Below are positions 7,528 to 16,500 of a stretch of DNA of 39,676 bases, one piece after another. The notes under the pieces are model-generated. The model ran no database searches, was not told where the DNA came from, and worked only from the letters and a program-made list of their open reading frames with translations. Numbering within the stretch: position 1 is the first letter of the stretch; the number at the start of each line of letters is the position of its first letter. Position numbers and translations under genes: made by a program. This DNA comes from an uncultured Acidobacteriota bacterium (GTDB lineage Bacteria > Acidobacteriota > Terriglobia > Bryobacterales > Bryobacteraceae): contig CADEFT010000001.1 in NCBI GenBank assembly GCA_902826685.1, forward strand, positions 1-39,676, in the 5' to 3' direction.

Positions 7528-8460
7528 ATGGAATCGGCTATGCGGGTTCTGATCCGTTTTGGAATCGCGGCGGCGGTGGTAGCCGGCCTGTTCGGCGTAT
7601 CGATGACGCTATTCGATATCGAGCAGCGCACGGTGGCGACGGCGAAGTTCATGTCCAGTTACCGCAACTCCGCCCCGCAGATCGTGATTGGGGTGCTTTC
7701 CGAATTCACCCTTCCCTATCTGCATGCTTCGGGTTTCATACGGCCTGTGGAAATCGAGATCGACAAAGGGATCCGCATGTATCTGGACGCGCGCGACCTG
7801 GTGCCGCGCAATATCATCGCCAACGGAGTGTATGAGCCCGTCACCACCACGACCATCGAGGATCGTCTGCCGGTTGGCGGTACGTTTCTCGATATCGGCG
7901 CGCACATCGGGTTCCATTCTTTGAAAGCCGCCAAAAAGGTGGGCCTTGAGGGGCATGTGATCTCCGTGGAACCTAATCCCGATACGCTGCGTGAGCTCAA
8001 GCAGAACGTGGCGGCGAGCGAGGCCAGGCAGATCGCGATACATCCAGTGGCCTGTTCGGAGCGGGAGGGCACGCTGGAACTGTTCGCGGGCAGTCTGGCC
8101 AACACCGGCATGTCTTCGCTTTCAAAGAAGACGGCCGAAGCCGATGGCGTCAGCGGCCGGCGGTTCGAGGTGCGGTCCCGGCCGCTCGACGACATCGTGA
8201 AAGAAGCGGGCCTGGCGCGCGTGGATGTGATCAAGATCGATGTGGAAGGCGCGGAGATGTTCGTGCTCAAGGGCGCGCGGCAGACGCTGGAGCGTTTCCA
8301 CCCCTTCCTGGTGATGGAAGTGAAGGAAGAGCAACTGACGGCGATGGGTACCAGCAGCGCCGCGGTCCTGGCACTGCTGCGGGAGCTCGGCTATACGCCG
8401 GGCCGTCACTTCGAAGGGAACATGGAGTTCCTCCATCAGCCGCGGATGACTCGTCAATAG
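7528..8460 (+). CDS. FkbM-family SAM-dependent methyltransferase with N-terminal membrane anchor
   Basis: A 310-residue protein. Residues about 6-28 (RVLIRFGIAAAVVAGLFGVS) are a membrane anchor. The rest is a Rossmann-type methyltransferase of the FkbM family: SAM-binding motif TFLDIGAHIGFHS at about 119-131, the acidic end of the next strand in VISVEPNPDTL, and the family hallmark IKIDVEGAEMFVLKGA. FkbM enzymes O-methylate sugars, polyketides or lipids; the acceptor here cannot be told. The membrane anchor suggests a membrane-linked substrate such as a glycolipid or polysaccharide precursor. The ATG is preceded by AAAAGG about five bases upstream. It is followed by the HTH-like gene after 30 bases. 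Confidence 0.85.
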   Translation: MESAMRVLIRFGIAAAVVAGLFGVSMTLFDIEQRTVATAKFMSSYRNSAPQIVIGVLSEFTLPYLHASGFIRPVEIEIDKGIRMYLDARDLVPRNIIANGVYEPVTTTTIEDRLPVGGTFLDIGAHIGFHSLKAAKKVGLEGHVISVEPNPDTLRELKQNVAASEARQIAIHPVACSEREGTLELFAGSLANTGMSSLSKKTAEADGVSGRRFEVRSRPLDDIVKEAGLARVDVIKIDVEGAEMFVLKGARQTLERFHPFLVMEVKEEQLTAMGTSSAAVLALLRELGYTPGRHFEGNMEFLHQPRMTRQ

Positions 8461-8490
8461 TTGGGGGTGTTATCCTGCCCTTAGAAATCC

Positions 8491-8994
8491 ATGCCCGCAC
8501 AGCCCTCGTGGCACGGCCGCGTTCCGGAAATTCTTGAGATCCTGCGCGCCGAGAACGCACCCGCGGTCGTTGACCGGCCGGTCGTCGAGCACCTGTTCGG
8601 CTTGCGGCGGCGGCAGGCGATCCGGCTGATGAGCGTGTGCCGCGGCTTCCAGGTGGGCAAAACGTTCCTGCTCGATCGGGAGGCGCTGATCGGCTGGCTG
8701 GAGCGGCTGGAATCGACTGGCGCGGTGGGGAAGGCGCTGCAGCGCAAGCGGCGTGTGCTGGCCGCCGTCAATGAGGCGGCGCGGCACGCCGAAGCCGCGC
8801 GCACCGAAATTCGACCGGTTCCACGGACGCGTGCCGCCGAGCTGCCCGCGGCGATCGAAATCATTGCACCCGGCAAACTGCAGATCTCCTACAAGGACGC
8901 CGAAGACCTGCTGGCGCAAGTGGTGGAACTGGCTTCGTCGGCCGCCAACGATTTTCCTCTCTTTCGCCGTCTGTTCGAGGATTCGCGCCGATGA
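8491..8994 (+). CDS. Putative DNA-binding protein encoded upstream of scpA
   Basis: A 167-residue protein. Residues about 25-70 (VVDRPVVEHLFGLRRRQAIR, then a short turn and FLLDREALIGWLERLE) resemble an excisionase- or MerR-like helix-turn-helix with a following wing and helix. Residues 80-115 are basic and helical. The C-terminal part (LQISYKDAEDLLAQVVELA) looks like a small helical domain. I do not recognise a named family. The last four bases, ATGA, are shared with the scpA start, so the protein is made in step with ScpA and may work with the condensin complex on DNA. That link is inferred from coupling alone. It contains no catalytic motif. Confidence 0.65.
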   Translation: MPAQPSWHGRVPEILEILRAENAPAVVDRPVVEHLFGLRRRQAIRLMSVCRGFQVGKTFLLDREALIGWLERLESTGAVGKALQRKRRVLAAVNEAARHAEAARTEIRPVPRTRAAELPAAIEIIAPGKLQISYKDAEDLLAQVVELASSAANDFPLFRRLFEDSRR

Positions 8995-9716
8995 AGGAAT
9001 GGGCGATCTCGCTCGACCGCTTCGAAGGGCCGGTGGATCTGCTGCTTTCCTTGGTCCGGCGCAACCAGTTGGACCTGTCGGATCTGCCGGTGGCCGAAGT
9101 GACGCGTCAGTACCTGGATTACGTGCGGCAGGCGGAAAAGTTGGATGTCAATCTCGGCGCCGAGTACGCCGACATGGCGGCGACGCTCATTCAGTTGAAG
9201 TCGCGGCTGCTGCTTCCGGTCGATCCGGAGCTGGCCGCGCGGGAACCCGATCCGCGCCAGCCGCTGATCCGCATGTTGCTCGATCGCGAGCAGGTCCGGC
9301 AGGCCGCCGAATTCCTGGAGCAGAAGCTGGCGCTGGCGGAGGCGACCTGGTCGCGGCCGGCCCAGGATCGCGAACAGGACGCGGCACCACCGGCAAATGG
9401 AGCGTTGAATGTGCTCGACGTGGTGCGGCTGGCCAGGCGCGCGCTCGAAACGGCGCGGGTGCATCAGTCGATCGACACGAGTCCCGAGCCCATTACCGTC
9501 GAAGAGATGACCGGCTGGATCGAGGCGCGGCTGGCGGCCGGAGAGCGTCTGGACGCCGGTGTGTGGTTCGAACAACAGGATTCGGACCGGCGGCGCGTGG
9601 TCTTGTTCCTGGCCCTGCTCGAGCTGTCGCGCGTGGGCCGGATTGAGCTGCACCAGGAACGATATTGCGGGCGGATTCAGATCGAGCCGGCGAGGCTCAG
9701 CTCAGCACTTCCTTGA
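8991..9716 (+). CDS. scpA: ScpA, kleisin subunit of the SMC condensin
   Basis: A 241-residue protein with the ScpA N-terminal signature: FEGPVDLLLSLVRRNQLDLS, then YLDYVRQAEKLDVNLGAEY and the helix ADMAATLIQLKSRLLLP. A variable linker (about residues 85-170) leads to the C-terminal winged-helix domain (RRVVLFLALLELSRVGRIEL, then YCGRIQI) that binds the SMC head. ScpA bridges the two SMC heads and recruits ScpB in chromosome segregation. In many bacteria scpB follows directly; here it does not. Instead the last 20 bases (9697-9716) overlap the end of the oppositely transcribed DUF1501 gene. The start ATG overlaps the upstream gene as ATGA. Confidence 0.9.
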   Translation: MKEWAISLDRFEGPVDLLLSLVRRNQLDLSDLPVAEVTRQYLDYVRQAEKLDVNLGAEYADMAATLIQLKSRLLLPVDPELAAREPDPRQPLIRMLLDREQVRQAAEFLEQKLALAEATWSRPAQDREQDAAPPANGALNVLDVVRLARRALETARVHQSIDTSPEPITVEEMTGWIEARLAAGERLDAGVWFEQQDSDRRRVVLFLALLELSRVGRIELHQERYCGRIQIEPARLSSALP

Positions 9717-11088
9717 TCACCACGCCCGCCGTGTCGGTAAGGCGCATGTTGCGGCCGCCGTGGTAGTAGGTCAGCTTGACGTGATTGAGCCCCATCAGGT
9801 GCAGGATGGTGGCGTGCACGTCGCGCATGCTGTAAATCTGCTCCACGGCCTTCCAGCCGAGCTCGTCGGTGGTTCCCACCAGCGCGCCGCCCTTGACGCC
9901 GCCGCCGGCAAACCACATGGTCATGGCCTTGGTGTTGTGGTCGCGGCCGGGTTTCTCGCGCTGTTCGGCAAGGTTGTCGGGCGTGCGGCCGAATTCGCCG
10001 ATCCAGACGACCAGCGTGCTGTCGAGCAGTCCGCGCTGTTTGAGATCCTTGAGCAGCGCCGCGATCGGACGGTCGGTCTCCCTGGCGTTCTTGGTGTGGC
10101 CGCCGATCAGGTCGGTATGGCTGTCCCAGGATTGCGCGGGTGTGTAGAGCTGCACGAAGCGCACGCCTTTTTCCACCAACTGGCGGGCCATCAGGCAGCG
10201 CTTGCCGAAAGATTCCGTGACCGGGTCGTTCAAGCCGTACATCTCCCGGAGGCGCGGATCTTCCTTGTCCACATCGAGCACGCCTGGCACCGTCGCCTGC
10301 ATGCGGTAGGCCAGCTCATACGCGTCGATGCGCGCCTGCAGGTCGGGATTGGTGAGGTTGTCCTTGGCGTGCCTGGCATTCAACGCGCGCAGCAGCGTGA
10401 GCTGATCGTCCGCGTCTGTTTTCGTGACGGCTTCGGGCGGGCGCAAATCGAGAATGGGCTCGCCTTTCCAGCGCATCATCATGCCCTGGAAACTGGCGGG
10501 CAGGAACCCCGCGCCCCACTGTTGCGATCCACTGAACGGCAGCGACCGGAAATCGGGTAGGACGACGAAACCCGGCAGGTTCTGATTTTCCGTACCGAGC
10601 CCGAAGGTGGTCCACGCCCCCACCGAAGGCCGCCCCGGCAGCACATGCCCGGTGTTCATGAAGAAGATGGCCGCCGGATGGTTGCCGTTTTCGCCCTGTA
10701 CCGACCGGACGAAGGCCAGATCGTCGACGCATTCGGCCACATGCGGGAACAGATCGGAAACGTCGCGCCCGCATTGGCCATGCTTTTTGAACGTGTAGGG
10801 ACTTTTCAGAATCAGGCGCGGCTTGGCGAACAGACCCACCTGGTCGGTGAGCTTTTCCTTGCTCCAATCCATCACCGTGTTGTCGAACTTGTCGAGCGCG
10901 GGCTTGGGGTCGAAGGTGTCCATCTGGCTGACGCCGCCGAGCATGGTGAGAAAGATGCAGGACTTCGCCTTGGCCTCATGGTGCGGCTTGGCGGCGGTGG
11001 CTCCTTCGAGCATGCTCGAAAGCGCCATGCTGCCCGCGCCGGTGAGGCTTTGATAGAGGAATCGCCTGCGCAGGATGTCGGCATTCAT
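9697..11088 (-). CDS. DUF1501 protein, Tat-type export signal
   Basis: A 463-residue protein of the DUF1501 family (sulfatase/alkaline-phosphatase-like fold). The start ILRRRFLYQSLTGAGSMALS is a Tat-like signal with an RR pair followed by a hydrophobic stretch. The body has typical landmarks: IFLTMLGGVSQMDTFDPKP, CGRDVSDLFPHVAECVDDLA, VRSVQGENGNHPAA, VQLYTPAQSWDSH and VVWIGEFGRTPD, with the HNTKAMTMWFAGGGVKGG segment close to the end. These contain the Asp and His residues expected for a metal site. The biochemical role of DUF1501 is not established. It sits 3 bases downstream of the DUF1549/DUF1553 gene, the standard pairing of these families, and its product is probably folded with a cofactor and exported to work with that protein. 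Confidence 0.9.
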   Translation of the reverse strand: MNADILRRRFLYQSLTGAGSMALSSMLEGATAAKPHHEAKAKSCIFLTMLGGVSQMDTFDPKPALDKFDNTVMDWSKEKLTDQVGLFAKPRLILKSPYTFKKHGQCGRDVSDLFPHVAECVDDLAFVRSVQGENGNHPAAIFFMNTGHVLPGRPSVGAWTTFGLGTENQNLPGFVVLPDFRSLPFSGSQQWGAGFLPASFQGMMMRWKGEPILDLRPPEAVTKTDADDQLTLLRALNARHAKDNLTNPDLQARIDAYELAYRMQATVPGVLDVDKEDPRLREMYGLNDPVTESFGKRCLMARQLVEKGVRFVQLYTPAQSWDSHTDLIGGHTKNARETDRPIAALLKDLKQRGLLDSTLVVWIGEFGRTPDNLAEQREKPGRDHNTKAMTMWFAGGGVKGGALVGTTDELGWKAVEQIYSMRDVHATILHLMGLNHVKLTYYHGGRNMRLTDTAGVVIKEVLS

Positions 11089-11091
11089 GGG

Positions 11092-13512
11092 CTACTCCAG
11101 GTAAACGAACTCGTTGAGATTGAACAGCACCACACCCAGGCGCGCCAGAGCATCTTCGGGCTGGCGGCCGGCATAAAGGTTGCGCGCTTGGGTTCGTTCC
11201 GCCACTTCCGGGGCACGGCTGAGGGCGAGCTGAAACGCCCGGTCCACCTGCCTGTCCGGATCCGGGCCGGCGAGCTCGATGACGCGGCGGGCGAAGTGTT
11301 TGGCCTCGGTATGGGTGAGCTCGCCGTTCCACAGGGTGAACGCTTGCGGAGGTACCGTGGTCGCGCCGCGGCGGGCGCACGATTCGCTCATGTTGGCGCC
11401 GTCGAAGACTTCCATCATCGGGTTCATCACCGAGCGGCGCTGGAAGTGATAGACCGACCGGCGCAGGCGTTCTTTCTCCTCCGAAGGCCACCATTTGAAG
11501 AACGAAAAACCCTGAGCCAGATCGGGGCTGATTTCGAAGAAAACACCGGGGCCGCCGCGCGCTGGTTGCAGACGTCCGCTGACGGAAAGGATGGAGTCGC
11601 GGATGGACTCGCCTTCCAGGCGCAGCCAGTTCATGCGCCACAGTAGGCGATTGTCGGGATCGGCTTCGGAGTACCTGGCGGCTTCGGAGTGCGCGGTCGC
11701 CTGCTGCCAGGTGTTCGACAGCAGCAGGAGCTTGTGCATCGCCTTGAGGCTCCACTTCTTCTCGACGAACTGGGCGGCGAGCCAGTCGAGCAGCTCGGGA
11801 TGAGACGGCCGGTCGCCGTTCAATCCGAAGTCCGACGGCGTACGAACGATGCCTTCGCCGAAGTGATGCTGCCAGATGCGATTCACCATGACGCGCGCGG
11901 TGAGCGGATTGGAAGGACTGGCGATCCAATCGGCCAGCGCCGTGCGCCGGCCGGAGCGGTAGCGTCCCACGAAGGGAAGCTTGGCGGGCTCTTCCTTGCC
12001 GGCAATCGCTGAGAGGAAGCCTGGCTCCACCTGCTCGCCTTTGGCACTAAGCTGGCCGCCGCCCAATACAAAGGTGGGCGCCACTTCGAGGATGTCCGGC
12101 GGCGCGACTTCGGCTACCGCGTAGGCCTTGGGCTGGTGGCGGGCCAGCAGTTCGGTCACCTGGCGCGTGCGGTCGCGCAGGGCCTCGTAGTGGCTGCGCT
12201 CTTCGGCCGTGTAGGTGGCGTTCTTCTTGTCGTTCAGCGCCTTCTGGAACTCATCGATCTGCTTGTCGCCCTCCTTCAGGGCATTGGCGGCGGCGTATTT
12301 CCAGCGCAGCGTCTGTTCCAGTTCCTTGAACTTCGCGCCGGCCTCATCGAGCTCGTCTTCGTACTGGCGCATCCGGCGGCGCATCGTCACCGGGTCTTCG
12401 GCCTTGACCCAGGCGGCGGGCCGGTCGTCGATGCGGGTGGCGGCGAAGAAGGCCTGCAGGCGATAGAAGTCGCGCTGGCTGATGGGGTCGTACTTATGGT
12501 CGTGACAGCGGGCGCAACCCGCCGTAAGGCCCAGGAAGACCTGGCTGGTCGTGCCGGCCGCTTCATTCAAAAAATCGAGCCGGAGCTGGTTGTCGAAATT
12601 CGCATCGGCCTCCCAGGGACCCATGCGCAGGAAACCGACGGCGAGCAGGCCTTCCGACGGCTCACCGGCGGCGCGGCGGCCGCGCATTCCCTCGTCGCCG
12701 GCCAGTTGCTCCTTGATGAACTCGTCATAGGGCTTGTCTTTGTTGAACGCGCGGATGACGTAATCGCGATACCGCCAGGCGGTGGGACGCTCGCCATCGA
12801 TGGCGAAACCGTCGGACTCGGCGAAACGCACCAGGTCGAGCCAGTGCCGGCCCCAGCGCTCGCCATAGCGCTCATCGCCGAGCAGCTTGTCAATGACTTT
12901 CTCAAGCGCATCAGCGGAGGCATCCGCTTCGAACTCTTCGACTTCGGCGGGCGATGGCGGCAGGCCGATGAGATTGAAGTACACGCGCCGCAGCAGGGCT
13001 CGCTTGCCCGCCCGCGCGGCCGGGGCCATGTTCTTCGTTTCGAGTTTCGCCAGTACGAAGGCATCGATTGGATTCTTCACCCAATCCTGGCGCTTCACTT
13101 CGGGAACCGCGGGCGTGGCCGGCTTCTGGAAAATCCAGTCAAGCCGGGGGTTGCGTGCCGCGACGGCTTCCGCCTTCATGCTGTCGACGGCGGAAGCGAT
13201 CTCTTTCCACACCGCGTCGTCGAGCGTGGAGCCGAGCGGCATGCGCGGGCTTTGATCGCCGCGCATGTAGGCCACCAGCAGGCTGGATTTCGAGTTGCCC
13301 GGCACAAGCGCCGGTCCACGCTTGCCGCCGTGCAGCGCTTCATTGAAGGTGGTGAGGGAGAGTTCGCTCTGTCCTTTGGCGCCGTGGCAGGAAACGCAGT
13401 GCTTGGACAGCAGAGGAGCGATCTTCTCGCGGAAGATGGTCTCATTGCCGGCCGCCCGCGCAGACCCGGCCAGCAGCGCCGTTGCCGCCGTCAGATACCG
13501 TAACAACTTCAT
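11092..13512 (-). CDS. DUF1549/DUF1553 protein with cytochrome c-like N-terminus (PSCyt1/PSD1)
   Basis: An 806-residue secreted protein. Residues 1-20 are a Sec signal peptide. A planctomycete-type cytochrome c domain carries the haem motif CVSCH (C39, C42, H43). DUF1549 spans about 135-350 and contains the family segment GLTAGCARCHDHKYDPI, a second CxxCH. A charged helical, coiled-coil-like stretch follows at about 380-460. DUF1553 fills the rest (LADWIASPSNPLTARVMVNR, IWQHHFGEGIV, and RSVYHFQRR). Two CxxCH motifs imply covalent haem and electron transfer in the periplasm or on the surface, though the reaction is unknown for the family. It lies 15 bases after the OAR receptor and 3 bases before DUF1501, forming one operon. 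Confidence 0.9.
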   Translation of the reverse strand: MKLLRYLTAATALLAGSARAAGNETIFREKIAPLLSKHCVSCHGAKGQSELSLTTFNEALHGGKRGPALVPGNSKSSLLVAYMRGDQSPRMPLGSTLDDAVWKEIASAVDSMKAEAVAARNPRLDWIFQKPATPAVPEVKRQDWVKNPIDAFVLAKLETKNMAPAARAGKRALLRRVYFNLIGLPPSPAEVEEFEADASADALEKVIDKLLGDERYGERWGRHWLDLVRFAESDGFAIDGERPTAWRYRDYVIRAFNKDKPYDEFIKEQLAGDEGMRGRRAAGEPSEGLLAVGFLRMGPWEADANFDNQLRLDFLNEAAGTTSQVFLGLTAGCARCHDHKYDPISQRDFYRLQAFFAATRIDDRPAAWVKAEDPVTMRRRMRQYEDELDEAGAKFKELEQTLRWKYAAANALKEGDKQIDEFQKALNDKKNATYTAEERSHYEALRDRTRQVTELLARHQPKAYAVAEVAPPDILEVAPTFVLGGGQLSAKGEQVEPGFLSAIAGKEEPAKLPFVGRYRSGRRTALADWIASPSNPLTARVMVNRIWQHHFGEGIVRTPSDFGLNGDRPSHPELLDWLAAQFVEKKWSLKAMHKLLLLSNTWQQATAHSEAARYSEADPDNRLLWRMNWLRLEGESIRDSILSVSGRLQPARGGPGVFFEISPDLAQGFSFFKWWPSEEKERLRRSVYHFQRRSVMNPMMEVFDGANMSESCARRGATTVPPQAFTLWNGELTHTEAKHFARRVIELAGPDPDRQVDRAFQLALSRAPEVAERTQARNLYAGRQPEDALARLGVVLFNLNEFVYLE

Positions 13513-13527
13513 GCGGACCGACCTCGC

Positions 13528-16500
13528 TCAGAAAAGAAACTTCAGTCCCAATTGTAAACTGCGCTGGTTGCTCTTGGCGGTGATCAATCCGAAATTACCG
13601 GCGCGCGGATTGGTACCCGGATTATTAAGTACCGGATGGTTCGGGAAGTTGAACACTTCCACGCGGAACTGCGAGCTCAACCGCTCGACGATGCGGAAAT
13701 CCTTGAAGATCGCCAGATCGAAGTCCTGCGACGCGGGCCCGCGAATGATGCTGAGCCCGGCATTGCCGAAAGTGCCGGCCGCCGGAAGAGCGAACGCGGC
13801 CGGATTGAACCATTGCCTGCCGATGCCCCGCTCGCCCTGTACATCGAGAGAACCCACCAGGTTCCAGGGCGACGGGCCGGAGCCGACGCCCACTCCGGCA
13901 AAATCGGTTGCATCGCTCGAGGCCAGCGGTTGGCCCGAACGCAGGAAGATGACGCCCGATAGCTGCCAGCCACCCAGCACACCGCCCGCCAGCCCTTTGG
14001 CCTGCTTGTAGAACGGCAGTTGATAAACGAAGTTGAGGTTCAACAGGTGCGGCCGGTCGAGCTCATCGAGGGCCTTGACGAAGTTATAAGGATCGTAGGG
14101 CAGCGCCGGGGCGAGCAGGTTCATCAGGTTCCCGATGCTTCTCGAAAACGTGTAAGAGACACCGAAGCCGAGGCCGGAGTTGAAGCGGCGATCCATGCTG
14201 ATCTGCAGCGAGTTGTAGTTGACTCGGCCGTCGCGCGTGGTCCAGTCGACAGGGCCGAGACCGTGATAGGGACGCAGCGCCGCCTGGTTGACGCCGGGAT
14301 TGCGCTGAATGGTTCCCGCCCGCATGTTGTTGATGGCGCGAATGCGCTCCTGGTTGATGGCCGTCTTACCGACGTAGGCGAGTTCGAGCACCATGGAGCC
14401 GGGCAGTTCGCGCTGGATCGACAGGCTGTAGCTGAGCGCGGTGGGAATCTTCGCATTCAGGTCGATGGCCTTGACGCTTAGAGGAAAGTCGCGCTGGGTG
14501 GAGCCGCCGGGCCGGTCGATGATGCCGTTCTGCACCGAGATCTCCACCTGGTTGGGCGGGTTGCGGAACAGCGAGCCCTGGTTGTGCATCTGGCGGTGGT
14601 GGAAAATGCCCGCGCCCGCGCGAATCACCGTTTTGTCGATGGCGCGATAGGCGACACCGAACCGCGGCGCGAAGGCGTTGCGGTAGGAATTGACGAAGCC
14701 GCGCGGCAGGTTGTGGAAAAGCCGGTCCACGTTCGGCAGGGACGCGCCGTAAGCGCGCCCGCGCGCCGATTCCGGGTAGCCGCTGCCCGGCAGGACGATG
14801 CCGTTGTACTGATCGCCGGAAACGATGTAGCCACCCACCGGATCGACCACGGCGCGCCTGGCGGGATCGTAGTAGCCGAGATTGAAATTGGCGATGTCGT
14901 TCCACTTGGCGTACCAGGGCTGGAAGTAGGAATAGCGCACGCCAAGTTCAAGCGTCAGGGTGGGCGTGGCTTTCCAGGTGTCCTGCGCATAGGCTTCAAA
15001 GGCCTTGCTGCGCAGCAGCGTGTAGGCGGCCGGGCCGCGCTCGATGTAGTTGTCGAAGGCACCGGTGGCGACGTTGGCGGCGGCCACGCCGGTGCTCAAC
15101 GGATGGCCCGCGTCGTTGAACGTAATCTGGCCGTTCTGCTGGCCGATCTGGTCGTTGTTGTTCTGCTCGGCGTGTTCGATGGCGGCGCCGAATTTCAGGG
15201 TGTGAGCGGAGCCTTTGATCCAGGTGAAATTCTCGGCCAGGGTGTACATGGGACCGCTCGAGGAAACGGGGCGCGAAGAACCGTCGACGGTGGTGAAGCC
15301 GGTGATGGCGGCGGTGGGAATCCGCTCCGGAATGCGCTTGGCGCCTGGCACGATATAGGGGAAGTTCATGCCGTAGCGGGTACGCAGGTAGAGCGGCTGG
15401 CCGTCGTTGTCGAAGATGCCGATGCGCACGACGTCGTTGGCGGCGGTGACGGTGAGATCGTTGATGAGGGTGGGCGAGAGGGTGCTGGTGACGCTGACGG
15501 CGCCGGTCATGTTGGGACGGTCCCAGCGGCTGTTGGAACGGTCGAGATTGGTGAGGAACGGATCGTCTTCGTGATAGGTGAAGTGGGTGCCGCTGAAGCT
15601 CATGCGGTGCTTGCCCTGGTAATAGTCCACGCGGATGGAATCCTTGCGGCTGTCGCGCGGGTTGGGGCGCGTCTTGATCCAGTTGTCGGTACCGGCGAGG
15701 TAGCCGGGCGTCGGCAGCGGGTAGGAATTGAGGATGCCTACGCCGTTCGGACTGAGGCGCGCGGCGGGAATGATGTTGCCCGCAAACGGCGCGCCGGCCA
15801 GGGGATCGTTGATGAGGCGCGTGCGCCGGAAGAACGGGTTGGAAGCCGAAAGCAGTTCGCTGAAATCGCCGCGGCGCATGGCTTCCGAAGGCACCGTGGC
15901 GGTACTGGTTTTTTCCTGGCGGAAGATCAGCCATTCCTGCGAGCCGAAGAAGAACAGCCGGTCGCGGCCGGTGTTGAATTTGCCGGGGACGAAGATGGGG
16001 CCGCCGATCGCATAGCCCGGCTGGTTGAAGCGGAACGGCGCGGGACGGCGGGATTCATCGCGGTTCGGGCTGTTGTTGCGCGTCCAGCTATTGGCGTCGA
16101 GGGCCGAGTTGCGATGGAAGAAGAACGCCGAGCCATGGAAATCGCGCGTGCCGCTTTTCGAGACGAAGCGAATCTGTCCGTCCATGGCGTGGCCGTATTC
16201 GGCGGGATAGGTGGAGGTGAGAATCTGGACCTCCTGGATGGTGTCGACGTTCAGCAGGCCGAGTTGCGCCGAACCGTTCCAATCGCCGCGCGTGCGCATG
16301 GCGTTCACGCCGTCGATGGTGACGTTATTGCCCGCGCGGCGGCCTCCGTTGATGCTGAATTGTTCATGCAGGCCGGTGGGACTGAATGCGTTGAAGTTCG
16401 AGCCGCCCACCACGCCCGCCTTGAGCAGCGTGAGCTTGATGGGGTTGCGGCCGTTGAGGGCGAGGTCGGTGATCTGGCGCGATTCGACGATGCGGCCGAT

